From: Ignavibacteria bacterium | Lineage (GTDB): Bacteria > Bacteroidota > Ignavibacteria > UBA10030 > SZUA-254 | NCBI GenBank assembly: GCA_016178595.1 | Contig: JACOSY010000027.1 | Coordinates: 1 to 64,000, forward strand | Length of the DNA: 64,000 nt | Reading direction: 5' to 3' | Shown: piece by piece, positions 35,389 to 43,875 of the stretch | Numbering within the stretch: position 1 is the stretch's first letter | Layout: each line of letters starts with the position of its first letter | Made by a program: the position numbers and the translations under genes | The notes under the pieces: model-generated | What the model saw: the letters and a program-made list of their open reading frames with translations, nothing else | What the model was told of the DNA's origin: nothing | Databases searched by the model: none

Positions 35389-35709
35389 TCATTCTTCATC
35401 TGGTATGCAATCCATTTCACCAAGCTCAAAGTACAAGTCTTTCCATGTGGGGTTCATTTTTTCGATCAGCTTGATCTTCCACGCACGGTTCCATTTCTTC
35501 AAACGCTTTTCTCGTTCGATTGCTGCCCGAACATCAGTTGTTGATTCGTAATAGACGAGGTTGTGTACCCGATACTTCTTTGTAAAGCCCTTGACCAAGC
35601 CCTTCTTATGCTCGTAGACGCGACGAATGAGGTTACACGTGATGCCGATGTACAAAGTGCCGTTCCTTTTGCTGGCAAGAATGTAGACGTAGTAGGTTTT
35701 CTCTCCCAT
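35389..35709 (-). CDS. GIY-YIG nuclease family protein (106 aa)
   Basis: Single GIY-YIG (URI) domain: YYVYILASKRNGTLYIGIT at residues 6-24, the catalytic Arg30 region NLIRRVYEHKKG and Glu in RAAIEREKRLKKW. Stand-alone proteins of this size are widespread and their role is unsettled. Start ATG at 35709 (MGEKTYY); the frame runs further upstream into repeat sequence, which is not credible. The gene lies between copies 3 and 4 of the GTCATTCCC repeat, 12 and ~60 bases away. Confidence 0.85.
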   Translation of the reverse strand: MGEKTYYVYILASKRNGTLYIGITCNLIRRVYEHKKGLVKGFTKKYRVHNLVYYESTTDVRAAIEREKRLKKWNRAWKIKLIEKMNPTWKDLYFELGEMDCIPDEE

Positions 35710-35769
35710 GGATGTCCTCGCGCAGGACAAAGATACGTCTTTGCACGTAATGAAGCAACAACATTGTTC

Positions 35770-35890
35770 TGTCATTCCCGAGTGTTGTAATCGGGAATCC
35801 ATACCCACCTGTCATTCCCAAATGCTCTTATTGGGAATCCAGGCGAAGCAAGGAATTGGATGCCCGCTTAAGACGTGCGGGTATGATAAT
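35770..35890. repeat. GTCATTCCC-type hairpin repeat, copy 4
   Basis: Begins with a GTCATTCCCGAG ... TCGGGAAT hairpin, then a second GTCATTCCC start, and ends GTGCGGGTATGATAA. Confidence 0.7.
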
Positions 35891-35899
35891 GAGAATATT

Positions 35900-35980
35900 G
35901 TGTCATTCCCGAACGTTGTTGTCGGGAATCCAGACATAGCCAGGGTCTGGATGCCCGCTAAAAACATGTGGGCATGACAA
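35900..35980. repeat. GTCATTCCC-type hairpin repeat, copy 5
   Basis: The shortest and simplest copy (~81 bp): GTCATTCCCGAACG ... CGGGAATCCAG at the 5' side and GTGGGCATGACAA at the 3' end. Probably closest to a unit length. Confidence 0.75.
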
Positions 35981-36063
35981 GGAGATTTACACGGAATCCA
36001 GTCGGCTTTAGGCTTTTTACCGTATTCAGCGCAAAGCTTTTTCGCGAAATCCGGAAAAAAGTC

Positions 36064-36092
36064 TTGACAATATGTGTAAGGAATAGTACCTT
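36064..36092 (+). promoter_or_regulatory. Promoter of the ABC transporter island
   Basis: TTGACA at 36064-36069, 17-bp spacer, TACCTT at 36087-36092. The gap 35710-36315 otherwise holds repeats 4 and 5 and the hairpin below. Confidence 0.5.
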
Positions 36093-36148
36093 TACGGTAC
36101 GCTTGGGAGAGATCATTTCGTAAAACTCCCGTCAGTATGAAAATAAGT

Positions 36149-36180
36149 TCTTTTTAGCTTCGGGGGCGAAGCAAAAAAGA
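36149..36180. terminator. Bidirectional terminator-like hairpin in the leader
   Basis: TCTTTTTAGCTTCG and CGAAGCAAAAAAGA are complementary apart from one base, around a 4-base GGGG loop. It lies between the promoter and the first gene, so it could attenuate transcription of the transporter operon. Confidence 0.55.
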
Positions 36181-36315
36181 TTGAGGTAAGAGTTTAATCA
36201 TATAGTAACCGAGTATAACCGTGGCCAAAACATTTGGTAATAATGTTTTTGGTGAACGGGCATTTATTTATGTAATTATAAAATAACGTTCATTCACTAA
36301 CTACAGAGATTCGAG

Positions 36316-37302
36316 ATGAAAAAAGTAAAGATCCGGATAGAAGAATCATTTATCATTCTTATTGCCATCTGTTTCGGATTGTTAATTGGTTGTACTAACA
36401 GTCAAAGAAATACCGCTCAACAGTTGACAGTAGGTATACAGAATTCGCCTTCTAATTCATTGGTAATTGTGGCGAGCAAGAAAGGCTTCTTCGATACTAC
36501 AAAGGTCAAGGTTATAGTGAAAGAATTCAGTGCGGGGAAGTTAGCGTTGCAAGCATTGCTCGGTCAAGCCGGAGACCTTGACGTCGCAGTTTCTGCTGAA
36601 ACACCAATTGCACTTTCCTCGTTGGGCGGTAACAAATTGAAAGTGATAACGCAAATTGTGAACGCTAAAAACGAGTGTCGTGTTGTGGCACGTCAAGATG
36701 GTGATTTGAAGACGCCGGAAAGTTATTTCAACAAACCAAGAAAATTGACAACATCACAGGGCGGTAGCCCCGAATGGTTTACATACAATTTTATCAAGCA
36801 GTTTAAGTTGGACAAAAGCAAGATAGAGGTTATTGCGATGCTGCCGGAAAATATGCCTGTGGCATTATCGAATGGAGCGGTTGATGCAATTTCCATTTTC
36901 GACCCTTATGCAAGATTAGGCGAAAATGAATTACGTGAGAAAGGAGTGACTTTTTACAATACGGGCATTACCAGTTACTATGTAATGAGCGTGAAAGAAA
37001 ATACGCTTTCGCAAAAATCCGAGGCATTGAAGGAACTAATCAAAGGCTTGTTAGGAGCGCAAGAGTTTATCAAGAATAATCCCGATGAAGCTAAGCAGAT
37101 CGTTGCTGTGCAGACTAAGTTAGACATCGCAATTCTAAATCAGACATGGTCGAACTATACTTTTTCTGTGGGATTGGACGCAAACTTAGTTGACTTGTGC
37201 GTAGCAGAAGCGAACTGGGCAATTGAGACAGGCAAGTATCCACAAGGAACTGCAATACCTAACTTCAAAGAAATTATTTACCCGGGAATTCTGAAAGAGT
37301 AG
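36316..37302 (+). CDS. ABC transporter substrate-binding lipoprotein, sulfonate/nitrate (NMT1) type (328 aa)
   Basis: Signal peptide with lipobox LLIGC, then the NMT1/SsuA-like fold: LTVGIQNSPSNSLVIVASKKGFFDTTKVKVIVKEF, ALLGQAGDLDVAVSAETPIALS, TSQGGSPEWFTYNFIKQFKLD and AVDAISIFDPYARL. Family substrates include sulfonates, taurine, nitrate, bicarbonate and thiamine precursors; the ligand here is not evident. First gene of an operon with permease, ATPase, FGE-like protein and NFU. Confidence 0.85.
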   Translation: MKKVKIRIEESFIILIAICFGLLIGCTNSQRNTAQQLTVGIQNSPSNSLVIVASKKGFFDTTKVKVIVKEFSAGKLALQALLGQAGDLDVAVSAETPIALSSLGGNKLKVITQIVNAKNECRVVARQDGDLKTPESYFNKPRKLTTSQGGSPEWFTYNFIKQFKLDKSKIEVIAMLPENMPVALSNGAVDAISIFDPYARLGENELREKGVTFYNTGITSYYVMSVKENTLSQKSEALKELIKGLLGAQEFIKNNPDEAKQIVAVQTKLDIAILNQTWSNYTFSVGLDANLVDLCVAEANWAIETGKYPQGTAIPNFKEIIYPGILKE

Positions 37303-37320
37303 AAGAATCCTTTGCAAAAC

Positions 37321-38088
37321 ATGAGAGATATTAAGAAAGTATCTTATTCTGTTCTGTCAATACTTGCGGTGCTTATCGTGTGGCAAGCATTGTCGGGCTT
37401 TGATTTTGTCAATTCTCATTTGATTCCTCCACCAACAAGAGTGTTTCTTGGAATCGTTGAGTGGGCTAAGAGCGGTGAATTGTTCAATGATTTTTCTACT
37501 TCCATCTGGAGAGGACTGATGGGACTTTTGAGCGGCTCCGCCATAGGGATTCTGCTCGGGCTGTTGACCGGAAGAAATCACACCTTGAATTTGATCTTAA
37601 CCCCGCTCTTAAACGTTTTCAAAGCATTTCCACCTGTTGCAATGCTGCCGGTATTCATAACCTTTTTCGGCATCGGTGACTTTTCAAAAGTATTTTCGAT
37701 TTCTTTTGCCACGATTTTCCCGTTGTGGGTGAATACACATCTTGGCTCCAGTTCTATCCCCATCGAATTCATAAGAAGCGCCAAACTACTTTCAAAGTCA
37801 CGGACGAAAATATTCTTCGAGGTAATCATTCCAGCTTCCATGAATTCAATCATAGCCGGATTTAGGATCAGTATTGCGATCAGCTTTATCATGCTATATG
37901 TTTCAGAATTAGCGGGGGCTTCCAGTGGATTAGGTTATCAAATATCCAGTTCCCACTTGTCCTATCGAATGGATAGAATGTTCGGGGCGTTGATCGTGTT
38001 AGGTTTTACAGCTTCCCTCATTGACCTCACGTTTAATAGAACGGTAAAGCGCTTTTTCCCGTGGGTACAGCTCAATAGGGTGATGTAA
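37321..38088 (+). CDS. ABC transporter permease, SsuC/TauC type (255 aa)
   Basis: About six membrane helices. The EAA-type cytoplasmic loop appears as SAKLLSKSRTKIFFEVIIPASMNSIIAGFRISI, as in SsuC/TauC/NrtB permeases; PPTRVFLGIVEW and KAFPPVAMLPVFITFFGIGDFSK are further family marks. I prefer the ATG at 37321 over an upstream TTG at 37312. The ATPase gene follows after 3 bases. Confidence 0.87.
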   Translation: MRDIKKVSYSVLSILAVLIVWQALSGFDFVNSHLIPPPTRVFLGIVEWAKSGELFNDFSTSIWRGLMGLLSGSAIGILLGLLTGRNHTLNLILTPLLNVFKAFPPVAMLPVFITFFGIGDFSKVFSISFATIFPLWVNTHLGSSSIPIEFIRSAKLLSKSRTKIFFEVIIPASMNSIIAGFRISIAISFIMLYVSELAGASSGLGYQISSSHLSYRMDRMFGALIVLGFTASLIDLTFNRTVKRFFPWVQLNRVM

Positions 38089-38091
38089 ACA

Positions 38092-38811
38092 GTGAGCGAT
38101 ATTTCCATTCTGGTGAAGAATCTTTGTGTGGCGTATAATGATCTGAAAATCTTGGATGATTTGAATTTTGAAGTGCGAAACGGCGAGTTTATTGGAATTA
38201 TTGGAAAGTCCGGTACAGGCAAGACCACGTTGTTGAACACCTTGGCTGGTTTCATCTCATTTCGCGGCGAGATACATATTGAAGGTAACATCGGTTTCTG
38301 CTTTCAGAACCATAGTTTATTTTACTGGATGACTGTTGCTGAAAATATCGGTTTCGGCTTGACAAATGTGAATGGAGCCGAGAAGAAAGCTATTGTCCAT
38401 GACATCCTCAGGAAGATTGACATGGTAGACTATGGCGACAGGTATTCCAAAGAATTGTCTGGTGGTCAAATGCAGCGAGTGGCTTTGGGTAGGGCGATAG
38501 CATATAATCCTAAGGTCTTGTTACTCGACGAACCCTTTTCCAGCCTCGATATCTATACAAGAGATCATATGATGGATTGGGTTCTTAAACTGATTTCGGA
38601 ACTTAATATTACGGTGGTGATGGTAACGCATTATCTGGATGAGGCACTGGTCCTTGCCGACAGGGTTTTTGTGTTGAAAGAAAAAAAAATAGTGCACAAA
38701 GTACAAGTGCCTTTCGTAAAACCGCGAACCCAAGCGATACGTTACACCGATGAGTTTCAGAAAACTAAACAAGAACTTGCGTTACTTCTTAACCAACAAC
38801 AGACCTCATAA
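38092..38811 (+). CDS. ABC transporter ATP-binding protein, SsuB/TauB type (239 aa)
   Basis: ATPase with Walker A GKSGTGKTT (~residue 38), Q-loop FCFQNHSLFYWMTV, signature LSGGQMQRVALGRA, Walker B VLLLDEPF and H-loop VMVTHYLDEA. It pairs with the permease just upstream. The start is GTG at 38092. The C-terminal tail (FQKTKQELALLLNQQQTS) is short, with no extra regulatory domain. Confidence 0.92.
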   Translation: MSDISILVKNLCVAYNDLKILDDLNFEVRNGEFIGIIGKSGTGKTTLLNTLAGFISFRGEIHIEGNIGFCFQNHSLFYWMTVAENIGFGLTNVNGAEKKAIVHDILRKIDMVDYGDRYSKELSGGQMQRVALGRAIAYNPKVLLLDEPFSSLDIYTRDHMMDWVLKLISELNITVVMVTHYLDEALVLADRVFVLKEKKIVHKVQVPFVKPRTQAIRYTDEFQKTKQELALLLNQQQTS

Positions 38812-38826
38812 CAGGAAAGATGTATT

Positions 38827-39624
38827 ATGGAAACGACAACTCTCGCTAAAGCAGTCGAAGGAATGAAGGTGCCTGTTTCATCCATGCGGTTAATTCCTGC
38901 GGGTTCCTTCCAGATGGGTTCTGAGGGATGGGGGGAATACGAAAGCCCCATCCACGAAGTCTTCGTTGACGATTTTTTCATGGATGAAACACCCGTGACT
39001 AACCTGCAGTTTGCGGAGTTTGTCAAGCAAACAGGATATGTGACCACCGCTGAGATCAACGGATTTGCCCACGGATATGAAAAAGGTGCATACAAGAAGA
39101 TCATAGGGCTTCGCTGGAAGAGTTATTTCGCAGCCGGGAGAGAGCGACATCCTGTTATCTTGGTATCGTGGCATGATGCAAATGAATATGCAATGTGGGC
39201 TGGTAAGCGGCTGCCCAGCGAGGCTGAGTGGGAGAAAGCTGCGAGAGGCAGCTTGATACAGAAAATGTACCCATGGGGAGGTAATGAGCCCAACCGAAGT
39301 GATTGCAACTTTGCAAAAGAAACTATCGATATACCTGCGACTACCGAAGTAGGATCGTTCGCACCGAATGAATACGGGTTATTCGATATGGCAGGTAACG
39401 TCTGGAATTGGTGCGCCGATTGGTTTTCGGGAACATACTATTCTGAGAGCGAGAAGAACAATCCACGTGGACCCAAGTCCGGTGAAACAAAGATACGACG
39501 CGGCGCTTCATTCAACATCATTCAAACGTTTCGCCTGCGTTGCTCTAATCGCGGCGCTTATGATCCCAATGGTTACGCAATCAATATCGGTTTCAGGTGC
39601 GTCAAGGGTCTTAAGGATGAATGA
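38827..39624 (+). CDS. Formylglycine-generating-enzyme-like (SUMF1) protein without the active cysteines (265 aa)
   Basis: FGE/SUMF1 fold throughout: MRLIPAGSFQMGSEG, VDDFFMDETPVTNLQFAEFV, HPVILVSWHDANEYAMWAGKRLPSEAEWEKAARG, NEYGLFDMAGNVWNWCADWF and a final NIGFRCVK. In true FGE, two cysteines after the RGGSF motif bind copper and do the chemistry. Here the motif is RGASFNIIQTFRLRC, with Ile and Arg at those positions. So it probably does not convert Cys to formylglycine. No sulfatase gene is near. It overlaps the NFU gene by 8 bases. Confidence 0.82.
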   Translation: METTTLAKAVEGMKVPVSSMRLIPAGSFQMGSEGWGEYESPIHEVFVDDFFMDETPVTNLQFAEFVKQTGYVTTAEINGFAHGYEKGAYKKIIGLRWKSYFAAGRERHPVILVSWHDANEYAMWAGKRLPSEAEWEKAARGSLIQKMYPWGGNEPNRSDCNFAKETIDIPATTEVGSFAPNEYGLFDMAGNVWNWCADWFSGTYYSESEKNNPRGPKSGETKIRRGASFNIIQTFRLRCSNRGAYDPNGYAINIGFRCVKGLKDE

Positions 39625-39862
39625 GCGAGAGTTAGAAGTCAAGCAAGTGATTGATACACTCCGCCCAGCGATGGAAACTGATGGTGGAGGTGTTGATTTG
39701 GTATCTGTCCAAGATGGGATCGTTCATGTGAAGTTTAGAGGTGCTTGTTTGTTGTGCCCAAGTATTGGATTGACACTGAGAATCGGCATTGAAAAGACAT
39801 TAAAAGATAAGTTACGGTGGGTAAGAGAGGTTGTGCAAACCGAGCAATATCCGGATCAATAA
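39617..39862 (+). CDS. NFU-type Fe-S scaffold protein (81 aa)
   Basis: Stand-alone NifU C-terminal domain: VIDTLRPAMETDGGGVDLVSV, then VKFRGACLLCPS with the CxxC that holds a [4Fe-4S] cluster, and GIEKTLKDKLRWVREV. NFU proteins deliver clusters to target enzymes. Start ATG at 39617 inside the end of the FGE-like gene; the longer frame upstream is a shadow of that gene. Presence in a transport operon hints that a product of this island needs an Fe-S cluster, which is inference. Confidence 0.85.
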   Translation: MNERELEVKQVIDTLRPAMETDGGGVDLVSVQDGIVHVKFRGACLLCPSIGLTLRIGIEKTLKDKLRWVREVVQTEQYPDQ

Positions 39863-39874
39863 TCATTGTTCTTT

Positions 39875-41059
39875 ATGGGTCAATCAGTACAAGGGATAAA
39901 CGGTCTGTTTGAGATAATCGTGGGGATTTTTATCTGCATGATGATCTCGGCGCTCTTCATGTGCTGGATTTCTGAACAGTGGCGGAAATATTTCTTTGAT
40001 CTATTTGGCAGTCTACGAAAGGCGCTGTTCGATTCCAATTGGTTGTTTGCGATCTTTGTTGCATTAGGTACGTTCACTGTTCTCTTATTTCTACTTGCCC
40101 ACAACTATCTCTTGACGATAAACGATCCTTCCAACATTCCAGAGTCTCAAAGGCCCTTGAGTTTACCGTATTCCAAGACGGATCTTTTCATAATGTTGTC
40201 CTTCTGTGTGGCTATCATTGGTGCTATCTGGGCGATATTAGCACGCATCGACGCTGAGAAGGCATTCAAGACCTCAGAACAAACCAGGCTTGCGTTTGGT
40301 AATACCTTTGATTTCGATAGAATTCTCAGCAACGATAGGGATAATCCAAAGTTGCCCCATATCATTAATTATATACGTGAACCAGAAACCACAGTATCTC
40401 TCTATATTGGATTTCCCGTGGTTGGATTATTCTACAAAAAGAAGATGGATCAATCATCAGGCAGTCTGGCGCCAATTACTGTTTTTATGGATTTATTGAA
40501 AAAGTTGCAGGAAGTAGTGGATGACCCCAAGACTCCAAATTACAAGCTCTATCTTGGTATTTTTTCTCCTCAAAATATTGAAGAACTTTCTAAGGTGAAG
40601 CTGAATCAGAAAATTAACAATGGGAAAAATGGCAATGCGAAAAATAACAGTGGGAAAAATGACAGTGGGAAAAATGACACTGCGGAAAATGATATGGCAC
40701 TATCCGACAATTACGTCCGACAATTTTGCGACATCATAACTAGACTTAAGGAAAAAAGAAAACTAAATCAAACTTGGGAAAAGAGCATTATCATAATCGA
40801 CGATATTCCCCAAGGGAAGGAAAGATTTAGGTTTGCAAGCGTTGACAGTGACAAATTACGCCTTCACAGAGGATTGATATGGGTGGTACCAGATTTCAGA
40901 CCACATAATAATGTCCAGTTTACGAGCGCTTGCTTTCAGACTCAAGACACCTCGATAATAAAGATCTTGCATAGAGTTTTTGAAGATGCACTAGCTGCTG
41001 AGAGTGCGTCAATGGGCAAAAAGGGAGGTACTCATGTACAAGTTGATGAACCAGCTTAG
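39875..41059 (+). CDS. Membrane protein with large soluble domain, unknown function (394 aa)
   Basis: Three membrane segments: ~9-33, ~56-78 and ~105-125. A cytoplasmic-looking domain follows, with IIIIDDIPQGKERF near residue 310 and a low-complexity insert at ~248-275 made of repeated Gly-Lys-Asn-Asp/Asn units, from 15-bp DNA repeats at 40620-40690. No family recognised. The ATG at 39875 is preferred over the upstream TTG; no strong ribosome site is seen. It follows NFU by 12 bases and precedes another membrane protein by 5, so it is probably co-transcribed. Confidence 0.65.
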   Translation: MGQSVQGINGLFEIIVGIFICMMISALFMCWISEQWRKYFFDLFGSLRKALFDSNWLFAIFVALGTFTVLLFLLAHNYLLTINDPSNIPESQRPLSLPYSKTDLFIMLSFCVAIIGAIWAILARIDAEKAFKTSEQTRLAFGNTFDFDRILSNDRDNPKLPHIINYIREPETTVSLYIGFPVVGLFYKKKMDQSSGSLAPITVFMDLLKKLQEVVDDPKTPNYKLYLGIFSPQNIEELSKVKLNQKINNGKNGNAKNNSGKNDSGKNDTAENDMALSDNYVRQFCDIITRLKEKRKLNQTWEKSIIIIDDIPQGKERFRFASVDSDKLRLHRGLIWVVPDFRPHNNVQFTSACFQTQDTSIIKILHRVFEDALAAESASMGKKGGTHVQVDEPA

Positions 41060-41064
41060 CTCGA

Positions 41065-41688
41065 ATGACGAGATTTGACTTGGAGAGTTCTCCTAATTAT
41101 GATTCATCTCCGAGCGCCTATCCCCTTCCAACCTCTGAAGACCAACGAAAAATGAATGCCGAGGTGAATCAAATCATTAACCAACGATTTGTTATCACCC
41201 TAACCACAATCACTGTATTCGGCGCTGTTGGTGCATGGATGATTCCCAAAATTCCTCCTCAACCATCTTCCGATCTTGGTGGATTTGTTTTCTTCGCTTC
41301 CTCTCTTCTCTTGTCATTGCTCTTTGTCCTTTTCCTCTACAGCCACATTCTTCGGGGTCGCCTCAAAGTCATATCTTCCTATTTGATATTGTCCGGAACT
41401 ACAGTGTGAGAAGTTGTTTTGGCCCAATTCAAATCCAAGTCATATTTTGGCTATTCGAAAGCACACGCAATGATTTTCTTTGTGCTTGGTTTGATAACTG
41501 GAATCTATCCTTTCATAGCTGCAGCGGTCTACTCGGAAAAACTCGAACCACGAACAGGCTTGTTCATTCACGTGCTCTCCGCGTTCACGTACATCCTCGT
41601 CGTTTTTGGCATGGGTTTCCGTGGTTGGTGGGATCTTGAGCGCAAGGCAAATCATAGATGGGAAGAAATAAGAAAGGGGAATGAGTAG
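41065..41688 (+). pseudogene. Four-helix membrane protein split by an in-frame TGA
   Basis: One frame of 207 codons is interrupted only by TGA at 41407-41409. The first half has two membrane helices (~45-60, ~70-95) ending LILSGTTV; the second begins EVVLAQFKSKSYFGYSK and has two more (AMIFFVLGLITGIYPF, FIHVLSAFTYILVVFGMGF). Similar helix layout and continuous frame suggest a single gene with a nonsense mutation; two separate small genes (second from TTG at 41419) are also possible. Function unknown. Confidence 0.55.
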
Positions 41689-41810
41689 CCGCCACGATTG
41701 ACAGTCTCTTCCTCATGATGTGTTACTTTCCCCTTGCCTCTCATCCAAATTTTCACTAAATTATTCCTGCTCTTATTCAAACTCCCCGAAATTTGTCGTT
41801 TTCTAGTTAG

Positions 41811-41854
41811 ATTGGCTTCTTCGTCCCGCTTGCGGCGGGACTCAGAATGACAAA
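41811..41854. repeat. TCCCGC hairpin repeat of intergenic type
   Basis: TCCCGC, TTGC, GGCGGGA hairpin followed by CTCAGAATGACAAA. This word family is often found between genes in related bacteria; it ends about 45 bases before the rplM start. Confidence 0.5.
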
Positions 41855-41900
41855 ATTGGGTGAACAAATAACAATTTTGTCAATATTCAAGGATTATCCT

Positions 41901-42344
41901 GTGGCGTTAGTGCAGAGATTGACTCACTCGTTCAGGCAGGACGAGATAAAACAAAAATGGTTTATCGTCGATGCCAATGGCAAGACGCTTGGCCGCATCG
42001 CAAGCCGCGTCGCGCACGTTCTTCGCGGCAAACATAAGCCCACGTTCACAACGAACATCGATGCCGGCGATTTCGTCATCGTCATCAATGCCGACAAGGT
42101 GAAAGTGCAGGGGCGGCGGCAGGAGCTGAAAACATATTTCAGTCATACCGGCTATCCGGGCGGTGCGACAGTTCGCGAGTTCAAGGAACTGATCAAGACG
42201 AATCCCGAGCGCGTCGTTACACATGCCGTGAAGGGAATGATTCCACACAACCGGCTCGGTGCGCGAGTCATCAAGAAGCTGAAAGTATACAAAGGGACCG
42301 AGCATCCTCATAAGGCGCAGAAGCCGGAAATGCTCAACATCTAA
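41901..42344 (+). CDS. rplM: 50S ribosomal protein L13 (147 aa)
   Basis: Typical L13: QKWFIVDANGKTLGRIASRVAHVLRGKHKPTFTTNIDAGDFVIVINADKVKVQGRR, then YFSHTGYPGG and MIPHNRLGARVIKKLKVYKG. An early 23S rRNA-binding assembly protein. The long frame from 41847 includes repeat sequence; I choose GTG at 41901, with AAGGA 7 bases before it, giving the normal length. It pairs with rpsI downstream, as in most bacteria, though here ~180 bases with a repeat separate them. Confidence 0.93.
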   Translation: MALVQRLTHSFRQDEIKQKWFIVDANGKTLGRIASRVAHVLRGKHKPTFTTNIDAGDFVIVINADKVKVQGRRQELKTYFSHTGYPGGATVREFKELIKTNPERVVTHAVKGMIPHNRLGARVIKKLKVYKGTEHPHKAQKPEMLNI

Positions 42345-42401
42345 GAATCGTTTTATACATCGATCCTCAATTATGGTACTCCAATTTTCTCACCCCACCT
42401 T

Positions 42402-42455
42402 CCGTCCTCCCCTACGAGGGGAGGAAACTTCTCCCTCTGGTAGGGGAAGAATGAA
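42402..42455. repeat. CTCCCC/GAGGGG intergenic hairpin repeat
   Basis: CTCCCCTACGAGGGGAGG then CTTCTCCCTCTGGTAGGGGAAG: two adjoining hairpins in the rplM-rpsI gap. A family-A AT-rich word follows at 42481-42510. Confidence 0.5.
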
Positions 42456-42524
42456 AGAGAGTGTGAGCGAGAAGGATACGTCAATTAGAAATTCGAATTT
42501 AGAACTTTATCATAAGGAATTTTC

Positions 42525-42923
42525 ATGGCTGCACACGTTCATCAAATCATAACCGTCGGGCGCCGCAAGACTTCCATCGCACGCGTTCACTTGAAGCCGG
42601 GTTCGGGCAATGTCACCATCAATAAAAAGAAGCTCGAGCAGTATTTTCCAGTCGATACGATGCGCACTGAAGTCATGTCGCCGTTCGTTGTAACGGAGAC
42701 GTCCGGAAAGTACGACGTCATCGCGAATGTCGATGGCGGCGGGTTGACCGGACAAGCGGGCGCAGTAAAGCTTGGCATCGCCCGTGCGCTTGTGGAAGTC
42801 GATGGCGAGATGAGGGCAAAGCTTCGTGTGAATCGCCTTCTCACGCGCGATCCGCGAATGGTCGAGCGCAAGAAGTACGGGCAGAAGAAAGCGCGCAAGC
42901 GGTTCCAATTTAGTAAGAGATAA
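42525..42923 (+). CDS. rpsI: 30S ribosomal protein S9 (132 aa)
   Basis: S9 pattern: [25 protein letters not shown] at the start and the C-terminal [25 protein letters not shown], whose basic tail reaches the P-site tRNA. Length normal. AAGGA precedes the ATG. Part of the rplM-rpsI-rpsB-tsf ribosomal group. Confidence 0.96.
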   Translation: MAAHVHQIITVGRRKTSIARVHLKPGSGNVTINKKKLEQYFPVDTMRTEVMSPFVVTETSGKYDVIANVDGGGLTGQAGAVKLGIARALVEVDGEMRAKLRVNRLLTRDPRMVERKKYGQKKARKRFQFSKR

Positions 42924-43095
42924 AACAGGTTTGGGGTTCGAAGTTTGGGGTGTGAGCAGAAAGCTCCAAATCCGAAATCCAAAAATTCATCAATCATACT
43001 CTCCGATTCCGATGGCAGTGTGGCGCCTGTGGCGCCATTCCAAAGGAAGATGACGGGAGTAGAAGACTAACTAACATAGAAGGAGTACTACCTCA

Positions 43096-43848
43096 ATGCC
43101 ACGTGTTGAATTAGCGGACCTGATCAATGCAGGCTCGCACTTCGGTCACCTCACCCGCCGCTGGAATCCCAAGATGAAGCCGTACATTTTCATGGAAAGG
43201 AACGGCATTCACATCGTCGATCTCAAGAAAACCCTTGAGCTGTTGGAAATAGCCTGCAACGCAATTGCCAATGTAGTTGCGGATGGGAAACGCGTGCTTT
43301 TCGTCGGAACAAAAAAGCAAGCGGGACAGGTTATCCAGGACGAAGCGCGACGCTGCGGACAATTCTATGTCGCCGAGCGCTGGCTCGGTGGAATGCTGAC
43401 GAACTTCACGACGATTCGAAAAAGCGTGAAGCGCCTCACGAACATCGAGAAGATGGAGAGTGATGGTACGTACGACAAGATCACGAAGAAGGAAACGCTC
43501 GTCCTCGATCGTGAAAAGGAAAAATTGCACAACGTGCTTTCGGGAGTCGTCGAGATGACACGTACTCCGGGTGCGCTCTACGTTGTCGATATCAAGAAGG
43601 AAGAGATTGCCGTGAAAGAGGCGAAGCGGCTTGGCATTCCGGTCTTTGCAATCGTCGATACGAACTGCGATCCTATGTTGGTCAATTATCCGATTCCGGC
43701 GAATGACGACGCGATCAAATCGATCCAGATGATTACGAAGGTTATTGCCGATGCGATCATCGAGGGATCGCAGCGAACCAATGAAGCGCAGCTTGAAAGA
43801 ATGGATCCTTCCATGCAGCGCGAAGAAAAAACGACGCTTGCAGAATAA
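43096..43848 (+). CDS. rpsB: 30S ribosomal protein S2 (250 aa)
   Basis: S2 signature: [38 protein letters not shown], then [24 protein letters not shown] and [28 protein letters not shown]2 joins the small subunit late. AGAAGGAG lies upstream of the ATG. The gap before it (42924-43095) carries a short direct word repeat but no gene. tsf follows. Confidence 0.96.
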   Translation: MPRVELADLINAGSHFGHLTRRWNPKMKPYIFMERNGIHIVDLKKTLELLEIACNAIANVVADGKRVLFVGTKKQAGQVIQDEARRCGQFYVAERWLGGMLTNFTTIRKSVKRLTNIEKMESDGTYDKITKKETLVLDREKEKLHNVLSGVVEMTRTPGALYVVDIKKEEIAVKEAKRLGIPVFAIVDTNCDPMLVNYPIPANDDAIKSIQMITKVIADAIIEGSQRTNEAQLERMDPSMQREEKTTLAE

Positions 43849-43875
43849 CACTGTTTGTCAATCATTGAAGAGAAA

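Noticed and set aside
34679-35980. Repeat cluster as a CRISPR array
   Set aside because: Copies are ~80-140 bp, irregularly spaced, internally palindromic and without unique spacers of constant length; no cas genes.
41407-41409. Selenocysteine at the in-frame TGA
   Set aside because: No SECIS-like hairpin directly after the codon and no redox motif around it; membrane-protein context makes a nonsense mutation more likely.
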